This document shows, piece by piece, positions 1 to 7,745 of a stretch of DNA of 64,000 nt. A model generated the notes under the pieces. That model had not been told where the DNA came from. It worked only from the letters and a program-made list of their open reading frames with translations, and searched no databases. Position numbers and translations under genes: made by a program. Position 1 is the stretch's first letter. Every line of letters begins with the position of its first letter. Source of the DNA: CAVTJL01 sp963752325 (lineage in GTDB: Bacteria > Pseudomonadota > Alphaproteobacteria > Geminicoccales > Geminicoccaceae); NCBI GenBank assembly GCA_963752325.1, contig CAVVXU010000022.1, positions 124,001 to 188,000 of the forward strand, read 5' to 3'.

Positions 1-448
1 CGCCCGGGCTCTTGAGATACTCGTCGCCGGTCGGGATGTGCGTGCGCCGCAGGCCGTCCGAAGGGTCCTCGCGGTGCATCAGCGACGCATAGTAGGGGGT
101 GATGCCCAGCGGCAGAGAGCCCTCGTGCCGCTCTACGGCCGAGCGCTCGTCCTCACTCAGGACGAAGATCCGCTCGAGTGCCGCCAGCGTGCGCAGGCGG
201 CTACGGGCCTGCCAGCGCCAGTCGTTCCACTCGTCCCGGCTCACCTCGGGGAAGAAGCGACGCATGAACGCTCGCGTCGCCGGTCCCACCGGAAAGGCTT
301 CGCGCCGCCGCGATCGGGTCGCGGTCGGCAGACCGCCTGGCGTCAGCGCCTCCGCACCCCTCGAGCCGATGGCGCCGGGGCGCGCCGGCTCCGCGGGCGT
401 CTCGGTACTTGGAGGGTGCGACAGCTCTCCCGGATCGAGATCCAGCAT
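1..448 (-). CDS. kamA: Lysine 2,3-aminomutase, N-terminal part (cut by window edge)
   Basis: Radical-SAM, PLP-dependent enzyme that converts L-lysine to L-beta-lysine. About 149 residues are visible, starting at the ATG at 448-446. After a poorly conserved proline/alanine-rich leader of about 60 residues comes the family's N-terminal signature: EWNDWRWQ, a LERI..LSEDE helix, ITPYYASLM, and DPSDGLRRTHIPT.DEY. The CxxxCxxC cluster motif and the PLP lysine lie beyond the left edge, so catalytic competence cannot be judged. The WNDWRWQ and ITPYY blocks are those of KamA/AblA; the shorter EpmB proteins of EF-P modification are a less likely alternative. The upstream region (449-854) is AT-richer and probably holds its promoter. 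Confidence 0.87.
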   Translation of the reverse strand, partial: MLDLDPGELSHPPSTETPAEPARPGAIGSRGAEALTPGGLPTATRSRRREAFPVGPATRAFMRRFFPEVSRDEWNDWRWQARSRLRTLAALERIFVLSEDERSAVERHEGSLPLGITPYYASLMHREDPSDGLRRTHIPTGDEYLKSPG

Positions 449-854
449 GATCGATCTCCATGGCCCGCTCTCTTGGCGACGGCCCCGCCCTGCGGGACAG
501 GTCCGCAAACCGGGCGCATGTATAGGATTCGATGAAGATCGCGCAAGAGCTTTTATTTGATGGATTGCGCCGAAACATTACTAAATCGAATATATCTCTG
601 GTCGAATACTTTGAACAATAAGTTAATCGTCCCTTCCTCCTGCGCCCTCGGGCCGGCACTGACAAGAAAATCATGGAGGTCATTCGCGAGTCGAGCCATG
701 GAACAGACATGTCTAGCGCTATGGTTGAAACGACCCATCGACTGAGAGGGCCCCCGCTGAAGGGTCGTCATCCGGCCGTGACTGTGGTCCTTCTCACCCC
801 GGCGGATCGACAGCTTGGCTGCGGCCGGCGACCCGCCGGCACCGCCGCGGACAC
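449..854. other. Intergenic stretch, locally AT-rich, no supported gene
   Basis: About 400 bases lie between the start of kamA and the end of the amidohydrolase gene, both on the minus strand. Positions about 520-720 are clearly richer in A+T than the surroundings, as expected of a promoter region. The stretch 606-634 holds a motif (GTTAATCGTCCCTT, 616-629) that recurs in front of the gene at 27476. Short open frames exist on both strands, but none has a ribosome-binding site or a recognisable product. Confidence 0.5.
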
Positions 855-1694
855 TCAGGTGAACTCATAGAGGCTCACGGGGTTGTCGACGAGGATCCGC
901 TTCCGATCGGCCTCGCGCGGCGCCCAGTCGAGCAGATAGTCCAGCAGGATCGCCTCATCCGGCGGGGTCATCTGGCCCGGATGGGGCCAGTTGGTGGCCC
1001 ACAGCATGCGCTCGGGCGCCTGCTGGACTAGAGCCTTGGCCAGCGCGCCCACATCGTCATAGAGCGGCGGCCCGACACGCGACGTCTCGTAGGGTGCGGA
1101 GAGCTTGACGTGGGCACCGCGGTCGACCAGCCGCCTGAGGCAGGCAAAGCCCGGATGGTCGACCGGAACGGGCTCGAGGAACTTGCCCGTATGGTCGATC
1201 ACGAGCTGGCCTTCGAGCCCGCGCAGCACGGGCTCGTGATCCGGCAGCGTCCGGCCGTCGCACTGGAGCTGAAGATGCCAGCCAAAAGGCCGCACCTTGG
1301 CGGCCAGCGCCGGCACCTGGTCCCAGCCATAGACGCCGCCCGGCAGGAGAAAGACGCGAAGGCCGCGGGCACCTGCCTCGGTCAGCCGCGCCAGCTCCGA
1401 ATCCGGGGCATCCTGCGGCACGACCACCACCGCGCGTGCCGCCGCCCCGATCTCGGCCACGGCCGCCATGGTGCATTGATTGTCGAACCTGTAGCCCGCC
1501 GGCTGGACCACGACGACCCGCTCCAGCCCGAGCCGACGCTGCAGCGCACGATAGGCCGGCACCAGAGACTCTGGCGGCTGGTTGGGGCCCGTCCCGGCGA
1601 GCGGGAAGCGATCGAACGGCCCGTAGAAGTGCATATGCGTGTCGACGGCGCCCCTGGGCGTCTGCAGTTTGGGCTCCCTCGGTGTCCCGCTCAT
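855..1694 (-). CDS. Amidohydrolase family protein (2-pyrone-4,6-dicarboxylate hydrolase-like)
   Basis: 279-residue metal-dependent hydrolase of the amidohydrolase-2 TIM-barrel group (COG3618), which includes PDC lactonase LigI and D-galactarolactone isomerase. Visible motifs: DTHMHFYGP at about residues 18-26 (the HxH metal site after strand 1), VIDHTGK, and the C-terminal ATNWPHP with an acidic PPDEA segment. The ATG at 1694 is preceded by a GGGAG ribosome site; the open frame runs further upstream, but that part reads as non-coding. The substrate cannot be fixed. Lactones of dicarboxylic or sugar acids are likely, which would suit the TauD-like and TRAP genes nearby. Confidence 0.8.
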   Translation of the reverse strand: MSGTPREPKLQTPRGAVDTHMHFYGPFDRFPLAGTGPNQPPESLVPAYRALQRRLGLERVVVVQPAGYRFDNQCTMAAVAEIGAAARAVVVVPQDAPDSELARLTEAGARGLRVFLLPGGVYGWDQVPALAAKVRPFGWHLQLQCDGRTLPDHEPVLRGLEGQLVIDHTGKFLEPVPVDHPGFACLRRLVDRGAHVKLSAPYETSRVGPPLYDDVGALAKALVQQAPERMLWATNWPHPGQMTPPDEAILLDYLLDWAPREADRKRILVDNPVSLYEFT

Positions 1695-1877
1695 CTCGCG
1701 CTCCCTCGTCTGTGACGGCCTCTGTCGTGGGCCGCCCGATTGCGTGCTGCCCGACCCTCTCAACCACGCATTGCTGCATTGCAGCATAACCGCTGGTGAT
1801 CCGGGCGCCGCAGGGCCAATTGCATCTCTGTCGACGGTCGAGAACAGGCCGCGTCGGACCTGCTTGGAGAATGGAAC

Positions 1878-2144
1878 ATGAGCATCCTGGCCACCATCAG
1901 CACCGCCCTCGAGCGGCGTCGTCGTGAGAACCGCACCTATCGCGAGCTCGCCATGCTGAGCGAGCGTGACCTCAACGATCTCGGCATCAGCCGCGCCGAC
2001 ATTCGCCGTATCGCCCGCGAGGCCGCCGAAGAGGGCGTGATCGACATCTATCAGTGGCGTGAGCGCAACGAGGCCCAGGGCCTCGGCGACGGCTTTGCCA
2101 CGGGCCGCCTCGTCACCCATGCGCTGAGCTTCAAGGCCGCCTGA
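1878..2144 (+). CDS. DUF1127 (YjiS-like) small protein
   Basis: 88-residue basic protein. Residues about 8-50 match the DUF1127 pattern: an arginine-rich helix, then YRELAMLSERDLNDLGISRADI, cut here to the core L..LSERDL.DLGI. DUF1127 proteins are abundant in Alphaproteobacteria; some act with small RNAs or bind RNA in phosphate and carbon regulation, but no function can be assigned here. It is transcribed divergently from the amidohydrolase, and the 183-base gap 1695-1877 must hold both promoters. It converges on the dioxygenase gene, whose natural stop lies 85 bases away. Confidence 0.85.
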   Translation: MSILATISTALERRRRENRTYRELAMLSERDLNDLGISRADIRRIAREAAEEGVIDIYQWRERNEAQGLGDGFATGRLVTHALSFKAA

Positions 2145-2228
2145 TCGCCTCATCCGGGGCCGGCATGGCCGGCCCCGCGATCTGGCGCTCGCTCGCGGCA
2201 CGGCCGCTTCGGCCCAGTAGGGTCGACG

Positions 2229-3108
2229 TCACACGAAGAGCGGCGGCATACCTTTGACGCTCACGCGGTAGAGCAGCCGCGCCTGGCGGGTCGTCGGGAG
2301 TGTCTACGGGCGACAGGGGCTGTGCTGCATGCAGCGTGCAGCTCGTGTCCCAGACGGCGATGTCGCCCACGCGATAGCCGAGCTGGCGCACGAAGCGCTC
2401 CTGAATGGCATGGGCCTTGAGCTCGTTCAGCAGCGAGACCGCCTCGCGGTCTGGCATGCCGACGATGCCGAAGGAGCTGCCCGAGACGCCGTAGAGCGCC
2501 TTCCGTCCCGAGACGGGATGGGGACGCACGAGCTTGTGGAAGACGTTCTTCACCTGCTTCTTCTGCTCGTCCGTGAGCTTCGAGGCCGAGCCCATCGAGC
2601 CCTCGTCGAGATCGTCGCGGTTGCCATAGTGATGCACGACCACGAGGTCCTCGATCTGCTCCTTCATCGCGTCTGAGAGGGCTTCGTAGGCGGCATACAT
2701 GTCGGCAACCCGGGTGCCGCCGCCTTCGGCCGGAACCTTGATCGCATAGACGATGGTGGCGGCGCCCGGCGGGTCCTCATAGGCCATGTCGGTGTGCCAA
2801 TAGTTGGCACCATCGAAGATCCCCCACTGCTTGCCGTCGGTCACGATGTTGGAGAGCCGCAGGATCGCGGCGTGTCCGTCGACATGGAAGTGGGTGAGGA
2901 TATGTGGCTCCGGCGTCCCGAAATGGGACGCGAACCGCTCGAGATCGTCGGCCTCGGCACTCTGGCTGCGCAGCATGATGACGCCATGCTCATGCGCGGC
3001 GCCGACGACCTGCCGCCATGCCGCGTCGTCGTGCCGGTCGCTGAGGTCGAAACCGGTGACCTCCGCGCCGAAGCTTCCGTCCCAAAGCGGTCTCACCTCG
3101 ATGCCCAT
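2229..3108 (-). CDS. TauD/TfdA-family 2-oxoglutarate dioxygenase (one frameshift near the 3' end)
   Basis: Fe(II)/2-oxoglutarate-dependent dioxygenase of about 292 residues. The iron triad is HTD at about residues 104-106 and the distal histidine in TLHAAQ near residue 257. At about 2288-2290 the frame breaks: the expected DDPRQARLLYRVSVKG tail, with the 2-oxoglutarate-binding arginine, and its stop at 2229-2231 lie one frame away. Restoring one C to the CCC run repairs it. As printed, the frame runs on to 2131 and overlaps the DUF1127 gene, an artefact of the slip. The substrate is unknown; taurine, alkylsulfonates, phenoxyacids and sulfate esters are typical of the family. It is divergent from the TRAP operon. 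Confidence 0.85.
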
Positions 3109-3231
3109 GACGCTCCCTCCCGATCCGCGTTGCATGACATTCTAGCGTCTCCAATCCTGCTGCGGGAGACATGACAATTCGGCAACGCTCGTGCAAACTG
3201 CGGCATACCAATCGTTCAGGGAGACCAGAAG

Positions 3232-4236
3232 ATGCACCGCCGCACCTTCCTCGGCACGACCGCGTCCGCCGCAGCGCTGGCGACGATGGGCCCCTTCGTC
3301 CGGCGCGCCCGAGCCGACACGATCAAGCTCGTGGGCGCCAGCCAGTTCGGCGAGGACCATCCCTTCACCAAGGCGATGCGGAAGTTCGAGGCGCTGGTCA
3401 AGGAGCGCTACACCGAGCAGCCCGTCGAGTTCGAGCTTCACCTCAACTCCGAGCTGGGCCTCGAGAAGGACTACTTCTCGTATATGAGCCAGGGCATCTC
3501 GGTCGACTATGCCGTCGTCTCGCCGGCGCACATGTCGACCTTCTCGAAGATGGCGCCGCTCATGGACATGCCCTTTCTGTTCAAGGACCAGGACCAGTGG
3601 CGCAAGGTGCTTGAGCAGGATGCCCTCCAGCCGGTGGCCGACGACATCCTCAAGAAGGCCGACGTCCAGATCCTGGGCTATGCCGGCGGCGGCGTGCGCA
3701 ACGTCTTCGCCAACGTGCCGGTGCGCAACATGGACGATCTGAAGGGCCTGCCGATCCGCATGCAGGGTGCCCCCATCTGGACCAAGGTGTTCTCAGCGCT
3801 CGGCGCAGCGCCCACCGTCATCGCCTATGACGAGATCTACAACGCCATTCAGACCGGCGTGATCAAGGCCGCCGAGAACGAGGCGGCCGGCATCCAGCAG
3901 ATGCGCTTCTACGAGGTCGGCCCCTATCTGGCGCTGACCCAGCACGCCATCACGGTGCGCCCGCTCTGCTTCGCCCACAAGACCCTGGAGCGCCTGCCGC
4001 CGAAGCTCCAGGAGGTCATCGTGGTCGCCGGCAAGGAGGGCGGCCATGAGGGCGCCGTGATCGAGTCCGGCAACGACAGCAAGATCCTCGAGGGCTTCAA
4101 GGAGAAGGGGCTCCTGAAGATCAACGAGTTCGAGGGTCGCGAGACAATGATCAAGCTCGCCGATCCGGTGCTGTCGAGCTACGCTGACGAGCTCGGCGCC
4201 GGTCAGGTGCTGGCCGGCATCCGCGCGGTCAGCTGA
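3232..4236 (+). CDS. dctP: TRAP transporter substrate-binding protein (DctP family)
   Basis: 334-residue periplasmic binding protein. It begins with a signal peptide of about 28 residues (MHRRTFLGTTASAAALA, twin-arginine-like HRRTF) ending near ARADT. The DctP fold is shown by VSPAHMSTFSKMAPLMDMPFLF-type sequence near residues 97-120 and by GLPIRMQGAP around residue 176, whose arginine usually forms the salt bridge to a substrate carboxylate. It leads the dctP-dctQ-dctM operon. A perfect hairpin follows its stop and may raise its expression over the membrane genes. The ligand is probably an organic acid; sequence alone does not identify it. Confidence 0.93.
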   Translation: MHRRTFLGTTASAAALATMGPFVRRARADTIKLVGASQFGEDHPFTKAMRKFEALVKERYTEQPVEFELHLNSELGLEKDYFSYMSQGISVDYAVVSPAHMSTFSKMAPLMDMPFLFKDQDQWRKVLEQDALQPVADDILKKADVQILGYAGGGVRNVFANVPVRNMDDLKGLPIRMQGAPIWTKVFSALGAAPTVIAYDEIYNAIQTGVIKAAENEAAGIQQMRFYEVGPYLALTQHAITVRPLCFAHKTLERLPPKLQEVIVVAGKEGGHEGAVIESGNDSKILEGFKEKGLLKINEFEGRETMIKLADPVLSSYADELGAGQVLAGIRAVS

Positions 4237-4264
4237 GCTCCAGCCCGCCGACATTCAGCGCCGA

Positions 4265-4293
4265 GGCGGCGCGTCGTCCGACGACGCGCCGCC
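4265..4293 (+). promoter_or_regulatory. Perfect 13-bp hairpin between dctP and dctQ
   Basis: The arms GGCGGCGCGTCGT (4265-4277) and ACGACGCGCCGCC (4281-4293) pair perfectly around the loop CCG, 28 bases after the dctP stop and 28 before dctQ. No T-run follows, so it is more likely an mRNA-stabilising or partial attenuation element that keeps the binding protein in excess over the permease. This role is inferred from position and symmetry. Confidence 0.6.
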
Positions 4294-4321
4294 GTCGGGT
4301 TCACCCCGGATCTGGCCTGCC

Positions 4322-4807
4322 ATGAGACGCGCCCTCGACGCTTGGTACCGGCTGCTCAAAATCGTCCTCACCCTGCTCATGGGGGTCCTGCTCGTGCCCG
4401 TCACGATGCAGGTGCTCTCGCGCTACACGCCCCTCGTGCCGCGTTACATCTGGACCGAGGAGGTGGCCCGCTTCTGCTTCGTCTGGATCATCATGATCGG
4501 CGCCATGATCGCGGTGCGCGACGGCACTCACTTCGATCTCGACATCCTGCCGCACAGCAAGAGCCCGCGCATGGAGGCGGCGTTCAAGCTCTTCGTGCAT
4601 CTCGTCGTCCTGGCCGTCGGCTTCGTCTTCCTGATCTATGGCTGGCGGTTCATGCAGTACGGCTGGAACCAGACCTCGGAGATCTCGGAGCTGCCGATGG
4701 ACTGGATCTTCGTGGCCTGGCCGCTCTCGGGGCTCACCTGGATCGTCTTCCTGGGCGAGAAGATCTTCGACGATCTCACCAACATCAGGTCCGGAGCGCG
4801 CGCGTGA
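4322..4807 (+). CDS. dctQ: TRAP transporter small permease (DctQ family)
   Basis: 161-residue inner-membrane protein with four predicted membrane segments, the usual length and topology of DctQ. The family pattern is visible: an early WYRLLKIVLTLLMGVLL helix, then IWTEEVARFCFVWIIMIGA with the conserved W.EE..R motif near residue 43. It pairs with DctM to form the translocon. Its TGA stop overlaps the GTG start of dctM (GTGA at 4804-4807), indicating translational coupling. Confidence 0.93.
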   Translation: MRRALDAWYRLLKIVLTLLMGVLLVPVTMQVLSRYTPLVPRYIWTEEVARFCFVWIIMIGAMIAVRDGTHFDLDILPHSKSPRMEAAFKLFVHLVVLAVGFVFLIYGWRFMQYGWNQTSEISELPMDWIFVAWPLSGLTWIVFLGEKIFDDLTNIRSGARA

Positions 4808-6108
4808 CCCCAGGTGCTGTGGCTCTCCTGCTGTTCGGGGTGTTCTTCCTCCTCATCATCTTGCGCATCCCCGTCGCCTTCGCGCTGGCGCTCGCCTGCG
4901 TGCCCGTCTTCTTCATCGACGGCCGGCTCACGCCGATCCTTCTCCTCCAGGAGATGTTCAAGTCCTACAACTCCTTCGTGCTCCTGGCCGTCCCCTTCTT
5001 CCTGCTCGCCGCCAATCTGATGAACGCGGCCGGCATCACCGATCGCCTCATCAACCTTGCTCGAACCATGGTCGGCCATCTGCCGGGCGGGCTCGGCCAC
5101 ATCAACGTACTGGTCTCGATGTTCTTCGCCGGCATCTCGGGCTCCTCCACGGCCGACGCCGCCGGCATCGGCTCGCTCCTCATCCCGCAGATGAAGAAGG
5201 AGGGGTTCCCGGCGCCCTTCACGGTCGCGATCACCGCCTGCTCCTCGGTCATGGGTGTCATCATCCCACCCTCGATCCTGATGGTCGTGTTCGGCGGGCT
5301 GATGTCCGTCTCGATCGGCGGCATGTTCCTCGCGGGCGTCGTCCCGGGCATCCTGATCGGCCTCGTCCAGATGGTCGTCGTCTATGCTTTCGCCCGGCGC
5401 AACGGCTGGCCGGTCTATCCGCGGGCGACCTTCATGGCCCTTCTCCAGGCCATCCTGCGCGCCCTCCTGCCGATGATGACGCCGCTCATCATCGTGGGCG
5501 GCATCGTCGGCGGCCTCTTTACGCCGACCGAGGCCTCGGTCGTGGCGGTGCTCTACTCCTTGGCCCTCGGCATGCTCGTCTACCGGACGGTCGGCCTGCG
5601 GAAGCTCGGTGACGTGCTCTACGAGACCGGCCGTTTCGCCGCGATCTCGCTCTTTTGCATCGGCACCGCCTCGGCCTTCGGCTGGATCCTCGCCTACTTC
5701 AAGATCCCGGCGCTGATCGTCGGCGTCGTCCAGACGATGGGCCTGGGCGTCACCGGCCTCGGCCTCTTCATCGCAGCCCTCTATCTCGTCGTCGGCTGCT
5801 TCATCGACGCCATTCCGGCGATCATCATCGTCGGCACGGTCCTTTTCCCGGTGGCGCAGGCGATCGGCATGCACCCGATCCACTACGCGCTCATCAGCGT
5901 CATCTCGCTCGCCTTCGGGCTGGTGACGCCGCCTTACGGGCTCTGCCTGCTGATCTCGGCCGCGATCGGCGAGATCCGCGTCCTCGACGCCATCAAGGAG
6001 GTCGGGATCCTGCTCGCTCCGATGATGGGAATTCTGGTGCTCGTGATCGCCTTTCCGGACATCGTGCTCTTCCTGCCGCGGCTCATCATGCCGCAGTTCG
6101 TGAACTGA
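4804..6108 (+). CDS. dctM: TRAP transporter large permease (DctM family)
   Basis: 434-residue integral membrane protein with about 12 hydrophobic segments, the channel subunit of a sodium-driven TRAP importer. Family marks include AVPFFLLAANLMN, FAGISGSSTADAAGIG (the highly conserved SGSS.AD region near residue 110) and LVTPPYGLCL near the C-terminus. The GTG at 4804 overlaps the dctQ stop; longer in-frame extensions would run through dctQ and are rejected. A secreted esterase starts seven bases after its stop, so the two may share a transcript. Confidence 0.93.
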   Translation: MTPGAVALLLFGVFFLLIILRIPVAFALALACVPVFFIDGRLTPILLLQEMFKSYNSFVLLAVPFFLLAANLMNAAGITDRLINLARTMVGHLPGGLGHINVLVSMFFAGISGSSTADAAGIGSLLIPQMKKEGFPAPFTVAITACSSVMGVIIPPSILMVVFGGLMSVSIGGMFLAGVVPGILIGLVQMVVVYAFARRNGWPVYPRATFMALLQAILRALLPMMTPLIIVGGIVGGLFTPTEASVVAVLYSLALGMLVYRTVGLRKLGDVLYETGRFAAISLFCIGTASAFGWILAYFKIPALIVGVVQTMGLGVTGLGLFIAALYLVVGCFIDAIPAIIIVGTVLFPVAQAIGMHPIHYALISVISLAFGLVTPPYGLCLLISAAIGEIRVLDAIKEVGILLAPMMGILVLVIAFPDIVLFLPRLIMPQFVN

Positions 6109-6114
6109 CCGCCC

Positions 6115-6993
6115 GTGCGGACGCTTCTCGTCCTGGCCGTCCTCCTTCTGGCCCCGCTCGGGGCCGCGGCCGAGGTCAGGTTCGAGCAGCTCCAGAGCCC
6201 CGCCTTGGGGGCACCGCTCCGCTACGGGCTCTATCTGCCGCCCGACTACGCCGACGACGCCACGCGTCGCTATCCCGTCCTCTATCTCCTGCACGGCGTC
6301 GGCGGAAACGAGCATGACTGGCCGGACGACGGCCACATCGCCCAGATCGTGGATCCGCTGATCGACGCCGGGACGATCCGCCCGCTGCTGATCGTCACGC
6401 CCGCGGGCGACACGAGCTGGTATGCCGACTCGCGGGCACGCGGCGGGCCCGGCGACTACGCCACGGCCACCGCCGTCGACCTCGTCCGCCACATCGACAC
6501 CACCTACCGCACGATCGCCGACAGCGAGGGGCGCGCCATCGGCGGCCTCTCCATGGGCGGATTCGGCGCCTTGAGGCTGGGCTTCGGGCACCCCGAGACT
6601 TATGGAGCGATCATCGCGCTGAGCTCGGCGCTCTGGTCACACGTCACGGACGAAACGGCCCTCACGCCGGGGCAGGAGCAGATCTTTCAGGGCAGCTTCG
6701 GACGGCCCTTCGACGGCCGCATTTTTCGCGCCGAGAGCCCGGAAAATCCGGCGCTGATCGCCAGCGTCGCACGCCTGCCGCACCCGCCGCCCATCTTCCT
6801 CGCGGCCGGCGACGACGACCGCTTCGGTGCCTGGCGCTCGACGACGGCGCTCACCGACAGGCTGCGCAAGGCCGGGCTCGCCGTCGACCTCCGCATCCTC
6901 GACGGCGGCCACGAATGGGGCTTCTGGCAGGCCGTCCTTCCCGAGACGCTCATCTGGCTGAACGGCAAGATCCCTCCGCCCGGATCGCCCTGA
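6115..6993 (+). CDS. Secreted esterase, esterase D/PF00756 type
   Basis: 292-residue alpha/beta-hydrolase with an N-terminal signal peptide (MRTLLVLAVLLLAPLGAAAE). Visible motifs: LYLLHGVGGNEHDW (oxyanion region), GGLSMGGFGALR with the nucleophile Ser near residue 146, a DD pair in AAGDDDRF, and GGHEWGFW supplying the histidine. These match the esterase D / acetylxylan-esterase-like family acting on acyl esters in the periplasm. The GTG start lies seven bases after dctM, suggesting it joins the TRAP operon and might release the imported acid from an ester. The substrate is not determined. Confidence 0.85.
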   Translation: MRTLLVLAVLLLAPLGAAAEVRFEQLQSPALGAPLRYGLYLPPDYADDATRRYPVLYLLHGVGGNEHDWPDDGHIAQIVDPLIDAGTIRPLLIVTPAGDTSWYADSRARGGPGDYATATAVDLVRHIDTTYRTIADSEGRAIGGLSMGGFGALRLGFGHPETYGAIIALSSALWSHVTDETALTPGQEQIFQGSFGRPFDGRIFRAESPENPALIASVARLPHPPPIFLAAGDDDRFGAWRSTTALTDRLRKAGLAVDLRILDGGHEWGFWQAVLPETLIWLNGKIPPPGSP

Positions 6994-7139
6994 CCGCTTC
7001 CCGGAAAAGCCCTTCCTCCAGCAGCGCCCGCATGATGCTTTCCAGGATCACGCCCGGTGATAGGGTCGGGCGCACCGACCGCGCGCCGCGATGCGGATGG
7101 CCTCGAGACCCCCGCCGCCCGAACCAGGAAATCCACGCA

Positions 7140-7715
7140 ATGACAAACATGACGCTGTCATGGCTGAACCCGCCGGACGCCTTTCGTCACGACGACGTCG
7201 GCTATCATGTCGTGACCGGCGAGAATACCGACTTCTGGCGCGACACCTTCTACGGCTTCCGGCACGACAACGGCCATTTCCTCCATCGCCAGGCCGAAGG
7301 TGATTTCAGCGCCGAGGTGACCGTCGACGGGAGATACGAGGCGCTCTACGACCAGGCTGGCCTGATGGTCCGCCTCGGCGAGGCACATTGGGTGAAGTGC
7401 GGCATCGAGCTCACCGATGGCCACGCGTATTTCTCGGTCGTCGTCACCAACGATCGGTCGGACTGGTCGCTGCTCCAGATCCCCTCCGGCCCCGACGGCG
7501 TGAAGCTGCGCCTGACGCGCCATGCCGAGGCGATCCGCGTGCAGTACTACGACGTCGAGGAGAAGCGCTGGACCATGGTGCGTCTCGCCTACCTGCCGCC
7601 GTCCCGCCTCATCGACGTCGGCATGATGTGCTGCTCGCCGCAGCGACGAGGCTTCGAGGTCACCTTCAGGGGCTTCTCCCTCGGCCCGGCGATCCCGAGG
7701 GAGCTGCACGACTGA
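7140..7715 (+). CDS. DUF1349 domain protein (concanavalin-like beta-sandwich)
   Basis: 191-residue protein without signal peptide, matching DUF1349/PF07081 over almost its whole length: an early NTDFWRDTFYGF, then GHFLH, DQAGLMVRLGEAHWVKCGIE, FSVVVTNDRSDWS and the C-terminal MMCCSPQRRGFEVTF, where a CSP motif is typical. Proteins of this family adopt a lectin/glucanase-like fold and are sometimes described as enolase-associated regulators in yeast; a bacterial role is not established. The ATG at 7140 is chosen over the ATG at 7149 without strong evidence. It follows the esterase by about 145 bases on the same strand. Confidence 0.82.
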   Translation: MTNMTLSWLNPPDAFRHDDVGYHVVTGENTDFWRDTFYGFRHDNGHFLHRQAEGDFSAEVTVDGRYEALYDQAGLMVRLGEAHWVKCGIELTDGHAYFSVVVTNDRSDWSLLQIPSGPDGVKLRLTRHAEAIRVQYYDVEEKRWTMVRLAYLPPSRLIDVGMMCCSPQRRGFEVTFRGFSLGPAIPRELHD

Positions 7716-7745
7716 TCCTCACCACGACGCCGCGGGACCTGAAAT

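Noticed and set aside
553..699. Possible 48-residue protein MARLANDLHDFLV... upstream of kamA
   Set aside because: Plausible composition, but no ribosome site and it lies in the promoter region; too weak to list.
4636..6591. 651-codon minus-strand frame opposite dctM and the esterase
   Set aside because: Acidic, Asp/Glu/Arg/His-rich shadow of well-supported transporter genes; no ribosome site or domain.
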